Assembly: GCA_946902985.2 (NCBI GenBank)
Contig: OX336389.2
Coordinates: 978,518,084-978,582,083, forward strand
Direction of reading: 5' to 3'
DNA from: Meconema thalassinum
Taxonomy: Eukaryota; Arthropoda; Insecta; Orthoptera; Tettigoniidae
Length of the DNA stretch: 64,000 nt
This document shows positions 1 to 10,863 of this stretch, one piece after another (within the stretch, counting starts at the first letter, position 1; every line of letters begins with the position of its first letter). The notes below the pieces were generated by a model. The model saw only the letters and a list, made by a program, of their open reading frames with translations. It was not told the DNA's origin and did not search any database. Made by a program: the position numbers and the translations under genes.

Positions 1-576
1 ATTCAGGCCTTATTTAATTTACCTGCCTTGCGCGCTGACAGTCTGTCAACACTGCAGGCTTTAGGCGCCACTGCCCAATTAGACGTCAGAGCACTGGCAC
101 GTTTGAATCAGCCGGTGGAACATTGGGATCTGTTCTTACTCCATCTAGTTACTTCTAAATTTGATCCAGCAAGTTTAAAAGCATGGGAGATTGAAATAAC
201 GAACAACACTCCATATACTTATGACTCATTGCTTAAATTTATAAATAATAGGTGTCAGGTTTTGTCAGCCGTAGCCTGTCAAACGTTAGGTGTTTCAAAT
301 AGCAAGTCTCATGTTGTCAAACCAGTCAGTACTGATAAAAAGGTAAACAAATCTAGTGTATTTACTGCACAAAATAAAACAGCAGATTGTATTCTTTGTG
401 CAAATTCTCACAGGTTATACTTTTGTGTCACCTTCGAAACTCTTTCTACTGACGAGAGATGTAAAATCGTCTCTCAGAACAGATATTGTTTCATCTGTCT
501 GTCAGACAGGCATGTTTTGTCTGATTGTTTATCTAATAACACATGTATGCATTCCAAGGCTCAACATCACACTTAA
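1..576 (+). pseudogene. BEL/Pao retrotransposon gag, C-terminal part
   Basis: The frame is open from the first base, so the gene starts outside the window; a start at base 28 would need TTG and is not convincing. Residues near the middle (LNQPVEHWDLFLLHLVTSKF) match the DUF1759-type gag of Pao elements. The last 60 residues carry the CILC...H...C and CFICLSDRH..SDC cysteine/histidine pattern of Pao zinc knuckles. Gag would package element RNA. It stops at 574-576, and the protease follows in another frame after degenerate sequence. Family assignment is firm; function is lost. Confidence 0.8.
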
Positions 577-828
577 CTTCATAGATTTGAAAAGCCACGT
601 CCGGGTCCTTCCCCCGGAAGTTCAAAAAGTACAACTTCACCAGCCAAGGCAGAATCCTATATTCAGAACGTTGGGTCTATCCGTAGCTCCCAAGTCTCAT
701 AGTCAACAGTATTATTGAAAGTTCAGGACTCTTCTGGTAGATGGCTACAACCACGTGCCTTATTGGACAATGCCCCCCACTCATGATTTTATAAGTGAGC
801 GCCTTATTGTCTTCAAAAACAACCTACG

Positions 829-1238
829 TTGATTCAGGCAACTGGTATTAATAACAGTAATGTTCAATCTCTGCATTTTGTCAGAATTCAAATCAAAGAT
901 GCTGTTCATTTCAATACAACATTAAATTTAAATTGTCTTCTTTTGAAATTAGAAATTGGCAATTTCCTCATGACATTCAGTTGGCAGATCCAACCTTTAA
1001 TACAAGTGCTCCTGTAGATATCATACTTAGTGCCAATGTATTTTGGCAATGCCTCCTCACCTCCAAAGTCAAAATATTACCAGGTGTGTTTGCTCATCAT
1101 ACCAAATTAGGTTGGTTAGTAACGGGTCAAGTTCCTCGTAATTCACTCCAAATTCTTTCACAATGTCATTTTGTCAATACTAGTCTTGATCAAAACCTAG
1201 AAAGATTTTGGAAAATCGAAACTATCGATTCTGTTTAA
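829..1238 (+). pseudogene. BEL/Pao aspartic protease region (DUF1758-like)
   Basis: Two overlapping frames (829-1017 and 933-1238) together read as the Pao protease domain, so a frameshift lies near 940-1010. The second frame has IQLADPTFNTSAPVDIILSA followed by GVFAHHTKLGWLVTGQV, the typical end of the domain, then the LERFWKIE linker that precedes reverse transcriptase in BEL/Pao polyproteins. The catalytic D-T/S-G is not visible in what survives. It lies between gag and RT, as expected for this family. Confidence 0.75.
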
Positions 1239-1257
1239 CCTTCCTGTTGAAAATGAA

Positions 1258-2262
1258 ATGTGCGAAAAATTGTTGTGCGAAACTACTACACACACTCCAG
1301 AGGGTAGATTTGTTGTAACCATGCCTCACGAGGACAATCCACCTCTTCTACTTGAATCGCATCCTACAGATCTCCGAGCACTTTATGCTGTTGAAAACAA
1401 ATTTAAACGCGACCCTGTGGTCAAAATTCAATATTCTAAATTTATGGAGTATGAAGCACTCGACCACATGGAAATTGTCACTAAGAGGGATGACGATTCT
1501 TATATTCCATCTGGAGTAGTTTATCTGAATCACCATCCTGTCTGGTAGAATGACATGTTAAAAGAAAATATAAGAGTGGTCTTCAATGGCTCCGCTTTGG
1601 ATGCCAACAGAATTTCTTTGAACGATACTCTATTATCTGGCCCCCCTATTCAATCTGATCTTTCGTCTGTTTTCGCTTATTTCCTATCGCCGTGATATCT
1701 CATATCAAGCAAATGTATCGACCAATTTTGATTTATCAACAACAGCGCGATCTTCAAAGAATTCTTTGGCGTGACGAGCCTACCAAACCTGTCAAGATTT
1801 TTCAATTAAAGACAGTCACTTATGGACTGAAACCTTCTGCTTTCTTAGCTATACCCACTTGGAAATTATTAGCTGACCAGAATGGGCCATTGTTTTCTCC
1901 TAAAGCTTCTAAAGCTTTAAAGTCGTCATTTTTCTTCATTCCTTTGAATCTGTATCAGAAGCACTTCAAGTCCCTAAAGACTTAACATGTTTGCTTTTAG
2001 GAGGCGGTTCTTCCTTGCATCAATGGAACTCTAATTCCGAGGAATTTCTGTCTAACTTTCCACTAATTTCAGTTCATAATGACTCAGTAGAACTTTTTCA
2101 AGAAAGCAATTCTATTAAAGCTTTGGGAATTCATTGAGTCCTCAAAAATATTTTTTCTTTTTCAAAGTCGGTTTTTCTGAAACCCAACCGCAAACTAAAC
2201 GGCAAATGCTGTCTGAAATTGCGAAGACATTCGATCCTCTTCAATTTTTGGCACCGGTTATA
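1258..2262 (+). pseudogene. BEL/Pao reverse transcriptase, broken
   Basis: Several frames read as Pao RT in order: EGRFVVTMPH and SKFMEYEALDHMEIV (1258-1548), RVVFNGSALDANRISLNDTL (about 1570-1630), FQLKTVTYGLKPSAFLAIPT (1692-1985), then SEIAKTFDPLQFLAPV (about 2210-2260). Stops and frame changes occur at 1546, 1985 and 2136. The YVDD-type catalytic box expected after the FLAIPT stretch is not visible, so a small deletion probably removed it. The coding sequence ends at 2262, where a TA-flanked transposon begins, and resumes at 8112. Confidence 0.8.
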
Positions 2263-2279
2263 TAGTACGGGACACCTTA

Positions 2280-3055
2280 AATAAGTTACTAGAAAACCAA
2301 CATGGCCACCACATTTGGTGTTGCCAACCTACATCATTTAACACCACAAGTCAGCACACATTCATGTAACACGTATCGCAAATGATCCAAACTAAGTAAA
2401 GGCCCTTTTACGAAAATACATTTTACATAAAGTTGTGAAGCAGTCCTTGCTCAAGTTAGGGACATCATGGTCAGCAGTCCTCAACAGTCTGACTCTTAAG
2501 CAGTATTATGGTAGTGAAGTTAACTTAAATTAGCTCTTCTAGATTGATTTTTAAAGCATCATATACAATTCATAAGAACAGACACATTAATACTTACTCA
2601 AGGTTTTCTCCAGTTTTGCTGGGGAGCTAAAGATGAGCATGTTCATTTCTTCTTATAGGCTACATTTTTACAATTAGTCCAAAAATGCAGACCATTCAGT
2701 TTTAAGATGAGTGTTCAGAGAAGGATTTAGGAGTAGGAGAGAAATAGAATAGTAGGGTACATATTAGCTTATTATTTCTTTATTTTTGATAAGTACCATA
2801 CTCATTTCTTGCATGTATAGGCCTACATATATGGAGGCAGAATTGAGACACGCTATTGAAAGCCTATTGGCAAATCCCTATTGAGATGCAAGAAGATGGT
2901 TGATCCAATGCTTAGGCCTAAAACCATTCGAACTAGTCGTGGATTTTAGGGGCATAAGACTGTAATGGCAACTCTAAGATTTCTTCTTGGAATGGTAGAA
3001 AGCAGCAGTTGTTGGTTGATTTTGGGGCTTTGCAACATCATGGTCATGTAGATCT
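2280..3055. other. Internal sequence of the TIR transposon, no gene seen
   Basis: This stretch follows the left terminus. I see no protein similarity, RNA gene or repeat in it beyond the terminal repeat itself. Confidence 0.4.
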
Positions 3056-3415
3056 GTGTACCTGGGAATGTGGAATTTGTCTGATAACCTGTGTTATTGT
3101 GATGGCTGCATTAGTGTGTGCATTTATTATTCAGATGAGGATTGGGAACGAGGCGGCCATGGCCTTAAATTAGAAACCATCCCGGAATTTGCCTGGAGTA
3201 GAATTGCGGAAATCACTTCTAAGATGGGAATCGAACCCTCCTCTTCTCAGTTTTGCCTCACGAGGCTTAGTGTGCCTTGTTCCATCCCTCAGACCAAAAT
3301 TAAAATTTCTTGGCAGAGCCGGAAATCGAACCTGGACCAACTGCCAAAAAATGATAGCCGCACAGCCCGAGATGGTTGGTAGAATACTCTCCTGAGCTCT
3401 CGTCACCTGGCACAT
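3056..3415 (-). mobile_element. tRNA-derived SINE, minus strand
   Basis: Read on the minus strand, the head (about 3415-3300) contains the pol III B-box-like GGTTCGATTTCC, and a second GGTTCGATTCCC lies further in. The tail holds TTTGGTCTGAGGGATGGAAC and then ATCCTCATCTGAATAATAAA. A diverged copy occupies 53200-53440 with its tail at 52620-52730. Apparent open frames here are by-products. Transcription by RNA polymerase III is known for the class; activity of this copy is not shown. Confidence 0.65.
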
Positions 3416-3511
3416 TAAAAGCCACTTGCAGAAAATTCACTGAATTTACTGACAAATTGACTAGTTAAATACACGCGTTGAAAGGAAAGCTTTATCGACA
3501 GAGTAATACAC

Positions 3512-3695
3512 TGACCGGCAAAAAAAGTGGAACGTCAGACAGTGTGACCCCACCACCTTGGCACAACTGAGAACATCGCTGTTGGAGGAATGAGATGGCA
3601 TCCTGGCAAATGTCATTCGACGAGTTGTGAACAGTATGCCTGAGCGTTTACAAGCTGTCATAGACGCTAAGGGTGGAAACACTTGTTTTTAGTGA
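3512..3695 (+). pseudogene. Tc1-like transposase C-terminal remnant
   Basis: From about 3563 the plus strand reads LLEE, a stop, then DGILANVIRRVVNSMPERLQ and AVIDAKGGNT. This is the conserved C-terminal end of Tc1-family transposases (EEW..I....IRRL..SMPRR..AVI.A.GG.T). The piece ACACTGACCGGCAAAAAAAG just upstream (3511-3530) looks like a Tc1-type terminus, so this may be a deletion derivative with the left end joined to the C-terminus. The catalytic DDE region is absent. Confidence 0.7.
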
Positions 3696-3730
3696 CCAGT
3701 GGTGTTGTGCAGTGCAAATATTAACACTGT

Positions 3731-3736
<6 letters not shown>

Positions 3737-3766
<30 letters not shown>
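3737..3766 (+). repeat. (A)30 homopolymer
   Basis: An uninterrupted run of 30 A follows the Tc1-like remnant. It may be the tail of a retroposed copy or simple-sequence expansion; no target duplication is evident. Confidence 0.9.
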
Positions 3767-3767
<1 letters not shown>

Positions 3768-4896
3768 AGCCCAAAATAACATTACTAAAAAATAGAAAAT
3801 TGTAAGATTTGCAAAATGTACCGAAATTTGTGAGTTAGAGCGTTTTGTAAAACAGGTTTCAGTATTATCTGTAGCCAACCATCTCAAATTTACATGAATA
3901 ATGCAAATATTGGAAAACAGATACATATAAGTGGAATAAATTAAGAAATTACATAAAATAATAGCCAGTCTTCAAGCAAAAATGTTCAAGGCAAAACTAC
4001 TGACGTACCGTAATAGAGGTAACACTTCAGGAGTGATGAACCAAGTAGAATACTTAAATTAGCCTAAACACCTTGTGTAATGATGAATAATAATTGTGGA
4101 AATGATGTTCCAATAGATGTTTTCTCCTTCGCTGTCTGTAACTCACCCGCTATCCCCTTTACAACACGACTTATATACTGTAGGGAAATTTCAGATTAAT
4201 TCTGTATCACGTATCACTGTTTTCCTTTTCTCTTTCACTTTGATAATATATTATTTTCATACCGTATTTCATCTTTTGGCGGAGGGGGGGGGGGGGCATT
4301 ATCAATTGTAACTACTAACCTTGATCACTTCTGCACCGGATATATGTGCTAAATCCCTTAAATATGTGTTTTTATTTATTGTATATTTAACAACTGCAGC
4401 CATGTTCGACAGCATATTTAGTATGTGAAACTGCCGCAGCAATCACATTGACGTCATTAGTTACCAACATATCCGATACAAAATAGGCCTACATTAGACG
4501 ACACAAGTGATGTTGCAATTATGTGAAAAAAAAGAAGAAATAATCGGGCTCTTCTAAGTTAGATGGCTGTCTGGACGAAATCCTTGGTCGCTACTTGGTT
4601 AGACGACTGTCTGGACGAAAATTACTGACTGCACTACAAGGAAGGGGGTCTGGGCGTAAGCCCAAGGTTAGGTTTGTATGTAAAGCCTTATTCCGCATTC
4701 ACCACGCTCGAACTAAGAGACAAGACCAGTGCCAAACAATAATGTTGGCACTGCTGAAAAATGTAATAACACCCTTTAGCGATAAAATGTTCAACTCTTG
4801 TATCTTAATTACATAAGTAACTGTAGAAAATTTTCCAGATTTTGATGGAGGTTGACTCGTATATTCCGCTCTCGTAACTTAAATATCTGTCTGTCT
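3767..4896. other. Gene-free stretch with minor simple repeats
   Basis: No coding similarity is recognised. A G-run lies near 4278-4296, and a short imperfect duplication (about 41 bp apart) of GTTAGAyGrCTGTCTGGACGAAA is at 4557-4622. Confidence 0.5.
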
Positions 4897-5173
4897 GGTA
4901 GTCAGCCCGAAGGCTGGTTGGATCCTCAAAAAGTACCGCCGTTACGTTATGTGAGTAGATACCCACAAAAATCCAAGGCAGCGCTATTTTGAGGCGTTCT
5001 AGGCAAGAAGAGGAGTGAGGCAGTTTGCCATTGCTTTCCTCACTGAGTCAGAACAGTAGTCCTAACCCTATGAGTTGAACCTTTCACAGCATTCACAGGC
5101 ACTGACTGTGCCCCGAATACCATTACTAAGCACCACCCATACCTCAGTAGCTTCCATATAATCACAGCCATGA
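4897..5173 (+). repeat. Dispersed repeat family, copy A (277 bp)
   Basis: This segment, from GGTAGTCAGCCCGAAGGCTG to ATAATCACAGCCATGA, is nearly identical to 43268-43543. Only a few substitutions and indels separate the copies, and the boundaries are sharp. It has no coding potential. The compact size and repeated occurrence suggest a SINE or MITE, but I see neither clear A/B boxes nor terminal inverted repeats. Confidence 0.8.
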
Positions 5174-5196
5174 TATCTAAAACACAGAAAGTATTG

Positions 5197-5268
5197 CAAT
5201 GTATTGCAACCAGTGGCTTCGCCCGAACTGTGTCATCTAACCAAGTAGCTAACAATGACTTTGTCTCA
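5197..5268 (+). repeat. 72-bp dispersed repeat, copy 1
   Basis: The stretch from AATGTATTGCAACCAGTGGC to GACTTTGTCTCA recurs at 6796-6867 with about three differences, in the same orientation. It contains GGCTTCGCCCG, reminiscent of the CCCGGCTTCGCCCGG start of a widespread arthropod retroelement family. The two copies lie either side of the pogo-like element. Confidence 0.8.
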
Positions 5269-5578
5269 GAGATGTGTTCTGACAGATTGGCGGATAAGCC
5301 ATTGAACTGAAGGAAGCGGGTAATCTTGAGAACCACTGGATGGATTTTGATGCGGTTTGCACTGTTCTCGAGGGAGGTTATTTTAGAAAAAATATTCATT
5401 TATGACCAAAGGAAGCAGATTTTGTATCCCACATGTTGGCAACAATGTGTGCGCATCGGTGTGTGCCGCTAGAGTGCGCCTTGTTGACAGTTGAACGAGA
5501 TGCAAGCGCTGTTGGAACATGGCAGCCATTTTCAAAGAGCAATAAATAAAAATGCATATTTATGTACTTATGCACATA

Positions 5579-6642
5579 CAGTGCACTCTCGGTAATTCGC
5601 GGTAATTAATGCACGAAATTCCGCGAATTATTGAAAACCGCGAATTATCCGCAGTTATTTTTGTTAAGCCTAGTAAAAACAAAACTACTGATTAAAATAT
5701 TGAAATAGGCTTGAACACGCAAAATAATAATTATAACACTTCATTGTAGTGTCCTATAAGACATGCTAGGCTAGAGGAAGGCCTATGTGGATTATGCCTA
5801 CAATAATATTAAAAAAAAAGTCATTCCATTTTGTTTCTTAGATCGTTTATTCTAATTTTCGAGTGCACATTTCCGAAGAAAACATTATAAGAGAACAAAA
5901 ATTCATTTCGTTTTTCTATATAAGAGATAAGTGTGACTAGAGACTGTGGGAAACTTTCGGGATTTCCGTTGCATCACTCCCGCACTCGATATCAACTGGA
6001 TCTCAGGTTTCCTCACCAACAGTCAAATTCCGCGCTATTTCATCTTTGCCTTCATGTCTTAAATCATAATCGTCTTTATCGGCGTCTAACTTGCCCGTTC
6101 GAAATATCGTCATTACAGATGTCGGCAAGAGCTTGCTTTTGTAGTGGTATTTTTCTCTTATAACTGGTTCAATGCATGAAGAGCATCTAACAAACACGCT
6201 CTATGTCTCGCGAAAGTTTACGTCATTACGCAATAATCCCTGTTTACAATATGCTGTCCGCGCATCCACCCTTCACAACTCACAGGTCAGCGACCTTGGA
6301 GCGTGGCTGTTGGGAAAGGGAGGGTAGGTTCCCAGTGAAAGCGCATTCCTCTTGTTTTGATTGGGCTTCGAAGATAAAGGAAATCTATGCTATACCACTC
6401 GCGGCAACCTACTCGTATGTTTCGAACTTGCGCAAGTAGGACTACTGTTCCATCACAGAGAAACGCAGTTCAGTCTTCTCGAATGTCAATGATTTCGTCT
6501 TTACGCATTGCGTCCCACGAAAATTATTTTAAATGACGGGGAGGTTGCTTAGCATGATAATTAGTTGCCGTGAGAATTTCTATTTAAAAATATATTTGGA
6601 GACCCGCGAATTATCCGCACACGAATTATCGGGAGTGCACTG
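5579..6642. mobile_element. pogo/Tigger-like non-autonomous DNA transposon
   Basis: The left end is CAGTGCACTCTCGGTAATTC and the right end, read in reverse, is CAGTGCACTCCCGATAATTC. TA lies outside at 5577-5578 and 6643-6644. CAG-initial termini rich in AATTCGCGGATAATTCGCG motifs and a TA duplication are typical of pogo/Tigger elements. The 1064-bp length and the lack of a recognisable HTH/DDE protein make it non-autonomous; 6003-6197 on the minus strand is open for 64 codons but shows no family match. Confidence 0.8.
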
Positions 6643-6795
6643 TATATGAAGTGCAGTAGTGACCAGGGTTAACAAGGACACAAGGTATGTAAAAGTCACA
6701 TTCATGTCCGATACAAGTGTATAAGCCGCGTTCTACTTTCATTCAGAATTAATAATAGAAGTAGCCTAAGCTATAGTTGTGAGCAATATTTATAA

Positions 6796-6867
6796 TGTAT
6801 TGCAACCGGCGGCTTCGCCCGAACTGTGTCATCTAACCAAGTAGCGAACAATGACTTTGTCTCACTC
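6796..6867 (+). repeat. 72-bp dispersed repeat, copy 2
   Basis: Second copy of the repeat at 5197-5268, same orientation, 1.6 kb away. Confidence 0.8.
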
Positions 6868-6869
6868 AA

Positions 6870-8080
6870 CTTAAGTACATCAGTAATTTTCACCCAGACA
6901 TTCAGTGGTGCAGTAACTTATGTCGAGAACTAAAAGAGAGCCAAGAGATATTGTTGGTATTCTTTGAAAATGTGCATCTGTGACTCAAGCGCAGTGCATA
7001 TCCCGTGCACATGCGAGTATATGGCTCTTCAGAATGATGAAGTTCGTTGAAGTCTACCACATTAATCTGTCGCAACCATGACTGAAACAAATAAAAATAG
7101 GCCTAATATAAATATTTTATCTGCCTACTACTAAGTAGGCTATAGGTCAGTAGCCAACTACATAAATCACCAATACATTCACACTACTACTTCCAAGCTT
7201 ACGAGTAACATATGCAATGTATTATAATATTATGGCTGACAGCACTTGGAAGTCGAGATTATGATACATTACAATATTAGAAGGCGAATTGATCCTAAGA
7301 ATATGTTCCTGGGAGTGAACTTACATAGGCTGATTTTAGGTTATGTTTGGTTTGTATTATACGAAAAATGCAGTCAGGAGACTATTTCAAAATTTCCAAA
7401 GACCATTAAGGTTCTTTATTACGTTATCTGTGCTCTGACTGAATATAAAAATAAATAAAGCAACGATTAAATAAATTTGTACTTTTAATTATGTAGGTAT
7501 ACTTACGATACTCAAATCAAAGTCGATTCGCCAGTGATCTTCGTAGAGTTTCTCCAATCCATCTCCAATCTTGTTCTCGTGTTTTTAGGCCTCATGATGA
7601 AATCTAAATAAGAATTTATCCAAAAATTAATTAAATAAAAGCTTGCAAACATCTCAGACGAGTGGGTTATGAACACGCACATACTCCATAATCAAGAGTC
7701 TATAATAACTGTAAAAACTGTTTTAATCGATGTATATTAGTAGTACTTACCGTGTACAACATGTTATAACTTCATTAGACTTGAAATTGTAAAGGACACT
7801 GTGAAATTATTCTGCTAATTGTCATTAGTGAAAGTCATAATTATTATGTTGGGAGGCTGTGTGGAAAATGCATTCTGGGAGTTATCGCCAGAAACATGTC
7901 GGCAACTGTGTGTTAAGAAATTTTACTGGTATTATTGTCTTTGGAGATGGCGAGATTTTAAGCAAGGTTGGCCACAATGGGCTGGCACATGAAAACAACT
8001 TAACTTCAAGAAATTCAAGCGTAAACCAACATTTACGTAGGTATAGGGGACGGCTGTTAATGTTGGCTACTCTGTTTTGA
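6870..8080. other. Right interior of the TIR transposon, no gene seen
   Basis: Short frames such as 7246-7458 and 7859-8080 show no recognisable domain. This is where a transposase might have been, but none is supported. Confidence 0.4.
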
Positions 8081-8111
8081 TCTAGTAACTTATTTAAGCT
8101 GTCCCGGACTA

Positions 8112-8198
8112 TAGTTAGGGCAAAACGTTTTATGCAAGGTCTTTGGTCTTTGAAAACTGGTTGGGATGAACCAGTCCCTCCTGTATTACATAAAAATT
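8112..8198 (+). pseudogene. BEL/Pao polyprotein, RT-RNase H connection segment
   Basis: This short island between two insertions reads, out of phase by at most one indel, as RAKRFMQGLW followed by GWDEPVPPVL, the conserved connection between Pao RT and RNase H. It links the RT piece ending at 2262 to the piece resuming at 13187, and so fixes both insertion points. Confidence 0.8.
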
Positions 8199-9142
8199 AG
8201 TGTAGTGTTATACAGTGTTGGTATTGCTACTAGTGGAGTGTTACAGTGTGGTGCAATAGCACATAGTGTAGTGTTATACAGTGTAGGTATTACTACTAGT
8301 GGAGTGACACAGTGTGGTGCAATAGCACATAGTGTAGTGTTATACAGTGTTGGTATTACTACTAGTGGAGTGACACAATGTGGTGCAATAGCACATAGTG
8401 TAGAGTTATACAGTGTTGGTATTACTACTAGTGGAGTGTTACAGTGTGGTGCAATAGAATTTAGTGTAATGTTATACAGTGTTGGTATTACTACTAGTGG
8501 AGTGTTACAGTGTGGTGCAATAGCACACAGTGTAGTGTTATACAGTGTTGGTATTACTACTAGTGGAGTGTTACAGTGTGGTGTAATAGCACATAGAGTA
8601 GTGTTATACAGTGTAGGTATTACTACTAGTGGAGTGTTACAGTGTGGTGCAATAGCACATAGTGTAGTGTTATACAGTGTTGGTATTACTACTAGTGGAG
8701 TGTTACAGTGTGGTGCAATAGCACATAGTGTAGTGTTATACAGTGTAGGTATTACTACTAGTGGAGTGACACAGTGTGGTGCAATAGCACATAGTGTAGT
8801 GTTATACAGTGTTGGTATTACTACTAGTGGAGTGACACAATGTGGTGCAATAGCACATAGTGTAGAGTTATACAGTGTTGGTATTACTACTAGTGGAGTG
8901 TTACAGTGTGGTGCAATAGAACTTAGTGTAATGTTATACAGTGTTGGTATTACTACTAGTGGAGTGTTACAGTGTGGTGCAATAGCACACAGTGTAGTGT
9001 TATACAGTGTTGGTATTACTACTAGTGGAGTGTTACAGTGTGGTGTAATAGCACATAGAGTAGTGTTATACAGTGTAGGTATTACTACTAGTGGAGTGTT
9101 ACAGTGTGGTGCAATAGCACAGTGTAGTGTTATACAGTGTTA
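8199..9142 (+). repeat. 66-bp tandem array, about 14 copies, with 462-bp higher-order period
   Basis: The unit has the core GGTATTACTACTAGTGGAGT and includes ACAGTGTGGTGCAATAGCAC. As 66 is divisible by three and the unit lacks stops, the plus frame stays open for over 330 codons with a 22-residue period (VLYSVGITTSGVLQCGAIAH); I regard this as incidental. Variant units recur seven units apart: TAGAGTTA at 8401 and 8863, the GAATTT/GAACTT variant, the ATGTTA variant and the CATAGAGTA variant. The array starts immediately after the LINE target duplication, which places it as the LINE's 5' end. Confidence 0.9.
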
Positions 9143-9144
9143 CA

Positions 9145-9165
9145 GTATATATATATATATATATA
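9145..9165. repeat. (TA)n microsatellite
   Basis: About ten TA units directly follow the 66-bp array and precede the LINE leader. Confidence 0.9.
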
Positions 9166-9804
9166 GTATGATCAAGTAGGGAGTGATAGAGGAGTAACAC
9201 CTCTTTAAAAAACCCTGGTCCAGCTGGCCCAGCTGGAAGTACCTTGTTAGGGTCCCTTGCCAGGGTTACGGTGAAGTCCTCAACGGTACCTGCAGTGAAA
9301 GAGGTGAACTCTGGCACAGTGTGGTTGGCGGAAGGGGCAGCCTATTGCTCAGGTTTAATAGGGCAAACTATTGTCCATAGTTATGATGGGCAGGTTTTGG
9401 CCCAACGGCAAAATGAGCGGATGAGGAGCCAATCACTCTCATGGCTCCCAACGGTCATAGAGGCGGAAGAGGCCACGCCAGACGGACTGGCTGTAAAGGC
9501 GCACCTCAGTAGTACTTGAGTATGTGGCAGTTCGTTGCAGTCTCTGTGTTCGGTCCTGCATGTCTCATTCTTTATGAGCTGCAGGATAAGGCTCAGAGAT
9601 CATAGTGTGTGGGTCTCGTCCTGGCAAGCTGAGATCCACCCTAAACAAATTCACGCCAGTGGCACTTCTTCCGAACGTCACTTTTCAAAGTCCAACGGCG
9701 ATGGGATATGGACGGTGGGGGCAGGTTATGGGTGTAACTGGAAGCCCCTAGTTCGGACCTGCACGTTGGCAGCAGATGTTTGAAGGTCGTCTTCCGGAGA
9801 CTCT

Positions 9805-10821
9805 GTGACTACTCAGGAATTCGGTCCTGCATCTGTGTTTGGGCAGGCCTATTTAGGATCACCGCTGCCCACCCCACATGGGGAAGGCCCTAGAAAAGGT
9901 GGGCTAAACATCGGAAGTCACAATCTTGGTCCGGCTGGGCAACCGCACTCAGCAGGTCACCCCTCATGCGGTCGAAACTCAAAAACAGTAAAGAATCACA
10001 ATTTGATTATTGGATCATGGAACATCAGAACCTTGCTTGATTTGGACAATAACATTAGACCTGAGAGAAGGTCAGCTCTCGTAACCCACGAGTTATCAAG
10101 ACTCAACGTTGACATTGCTGCTCTCAGTGAAACTAGGCTGTCTGCTGAAGGCAAGATTACTGAATCTGGAACAGGATATACCATCTTCTGAAAAGGAAAG
10201 GAGGAGGGTGAATGTCGTATTCATGGTGTGGGCTTCGCTGTGAAGACCAAACTGGTAAATTATCACCAACTTACGCCCATTGCAATCAGCGAAAGGCTCA
10301 TGACTCTCCGCATACCACTCTCAGGAGGTTCCTTTATGACACTCATCTCTGCCTATGCTCCTACCTTAGATTCTGATGATGAAGTAAAGGCTCAGTTCTA
10401 TAATCAGCTAAGTGAAATCATCTCCAAGGTACCATCTGCAGATAAACTCTTGCTCCTCGGTGACTTCAATGCCCGAGTTGGGAAAGATCACAGGCTATGG
10501 AATAATGTGATGGGCAAACAGGGACTTGGAAAATGTAATCCCAATGGACTGTTGCTTCTTGGTCTTTGTGCAGAGCACGAACTTTTCATTACCAACACGC
10601 AGTTCCGGCTACCTGACCGTTTCAAAACCACGTGGATGCATCCTCGTTCCAAACATTGGCACATTCTTGATTATATCATTACCTGGCAATGTGATAAGAA
10701 GGACACTCTTATTACCAGAACAGCAAGGAATATAGACGATTGTTGGACAGATAATAAACTTCTTATATGTAAGCTCAGGATATCCATCAGACCTAAACCA
10801 CCTAGGAACATCAAAAATTAG
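9805..10821 (+). pseudogene. LINE AP-endonuclease domain, two in-frame stops
   Basis: One reading frame continues through TGA at 10189-10191 to TAG at 10819-10821. Motifs in order: IIGSWNIRTL, IAALSETRLS (catalytic E), MTLISAYAPT, LLLGDFNARVGK (catalytic D and N), TTWMHPRSKHWHILDYII (catalytic H region) and DDCWTDNKLL, where the usual DH is DN. This endonuclease nicks the target for reverse transcription. The two stops and the DN change show the copy is dead. Confidence 0.85.
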
Positions 10822-10863
10822 CCAAGAAAGAAGTTTAATACATCCAAACTTCAGGATGAATCC

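Larger units (their letters stand above)
2263..8111. mobile_element. 5.85-kb TIR DNA transposon with TA target duplication, class unassigned
   Basis: Inverted termini are plain to see. The left end is TAGTACGGGACACCTTAAAT from 2263 and the right end, read in reverse from 8111, is TAGTCCGGGACAGCTTAAAT; similarity continues through AAGTTACTAGA, about 31 bp with two mismatches. TA lies outside at 2261-2262 and 8112-8113. Removing the unit plus one TA joins the RT end (FLAPV) to IVRAKRFMQGLW, exactly the BEL/Pao order, which proves insertion. I find no transposase of its own; later insertions (SINE, Tc1 fragment, pogo-like MITE, dispersed repeat) occupy much of it. Tc1/mariner-type TA duplication suggests that superfamily, but the size and termini do not settle it. 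Confidence 0.75.

Noticed and set aside
3290..3350. Functional tRNA gene
   Set aside because: B-box-like words are present, but the sequence does not fold as a full tRNA and recurs as a SINE at 53200-53440.
9145..9165. TA run as a TATA promoter
   Set aside because: It is a plain microsatellite of about ten units; no initiator or transcript evidence can be seen.
8166..9179. 337-residue repetitive protein with 22-residue repeats
   Set aside because: It is the 66-bp tandem array read in a stop-free frame; the array lies at a LINE 5' end, the frame begins outside it, and no signal or domain supports a protein.
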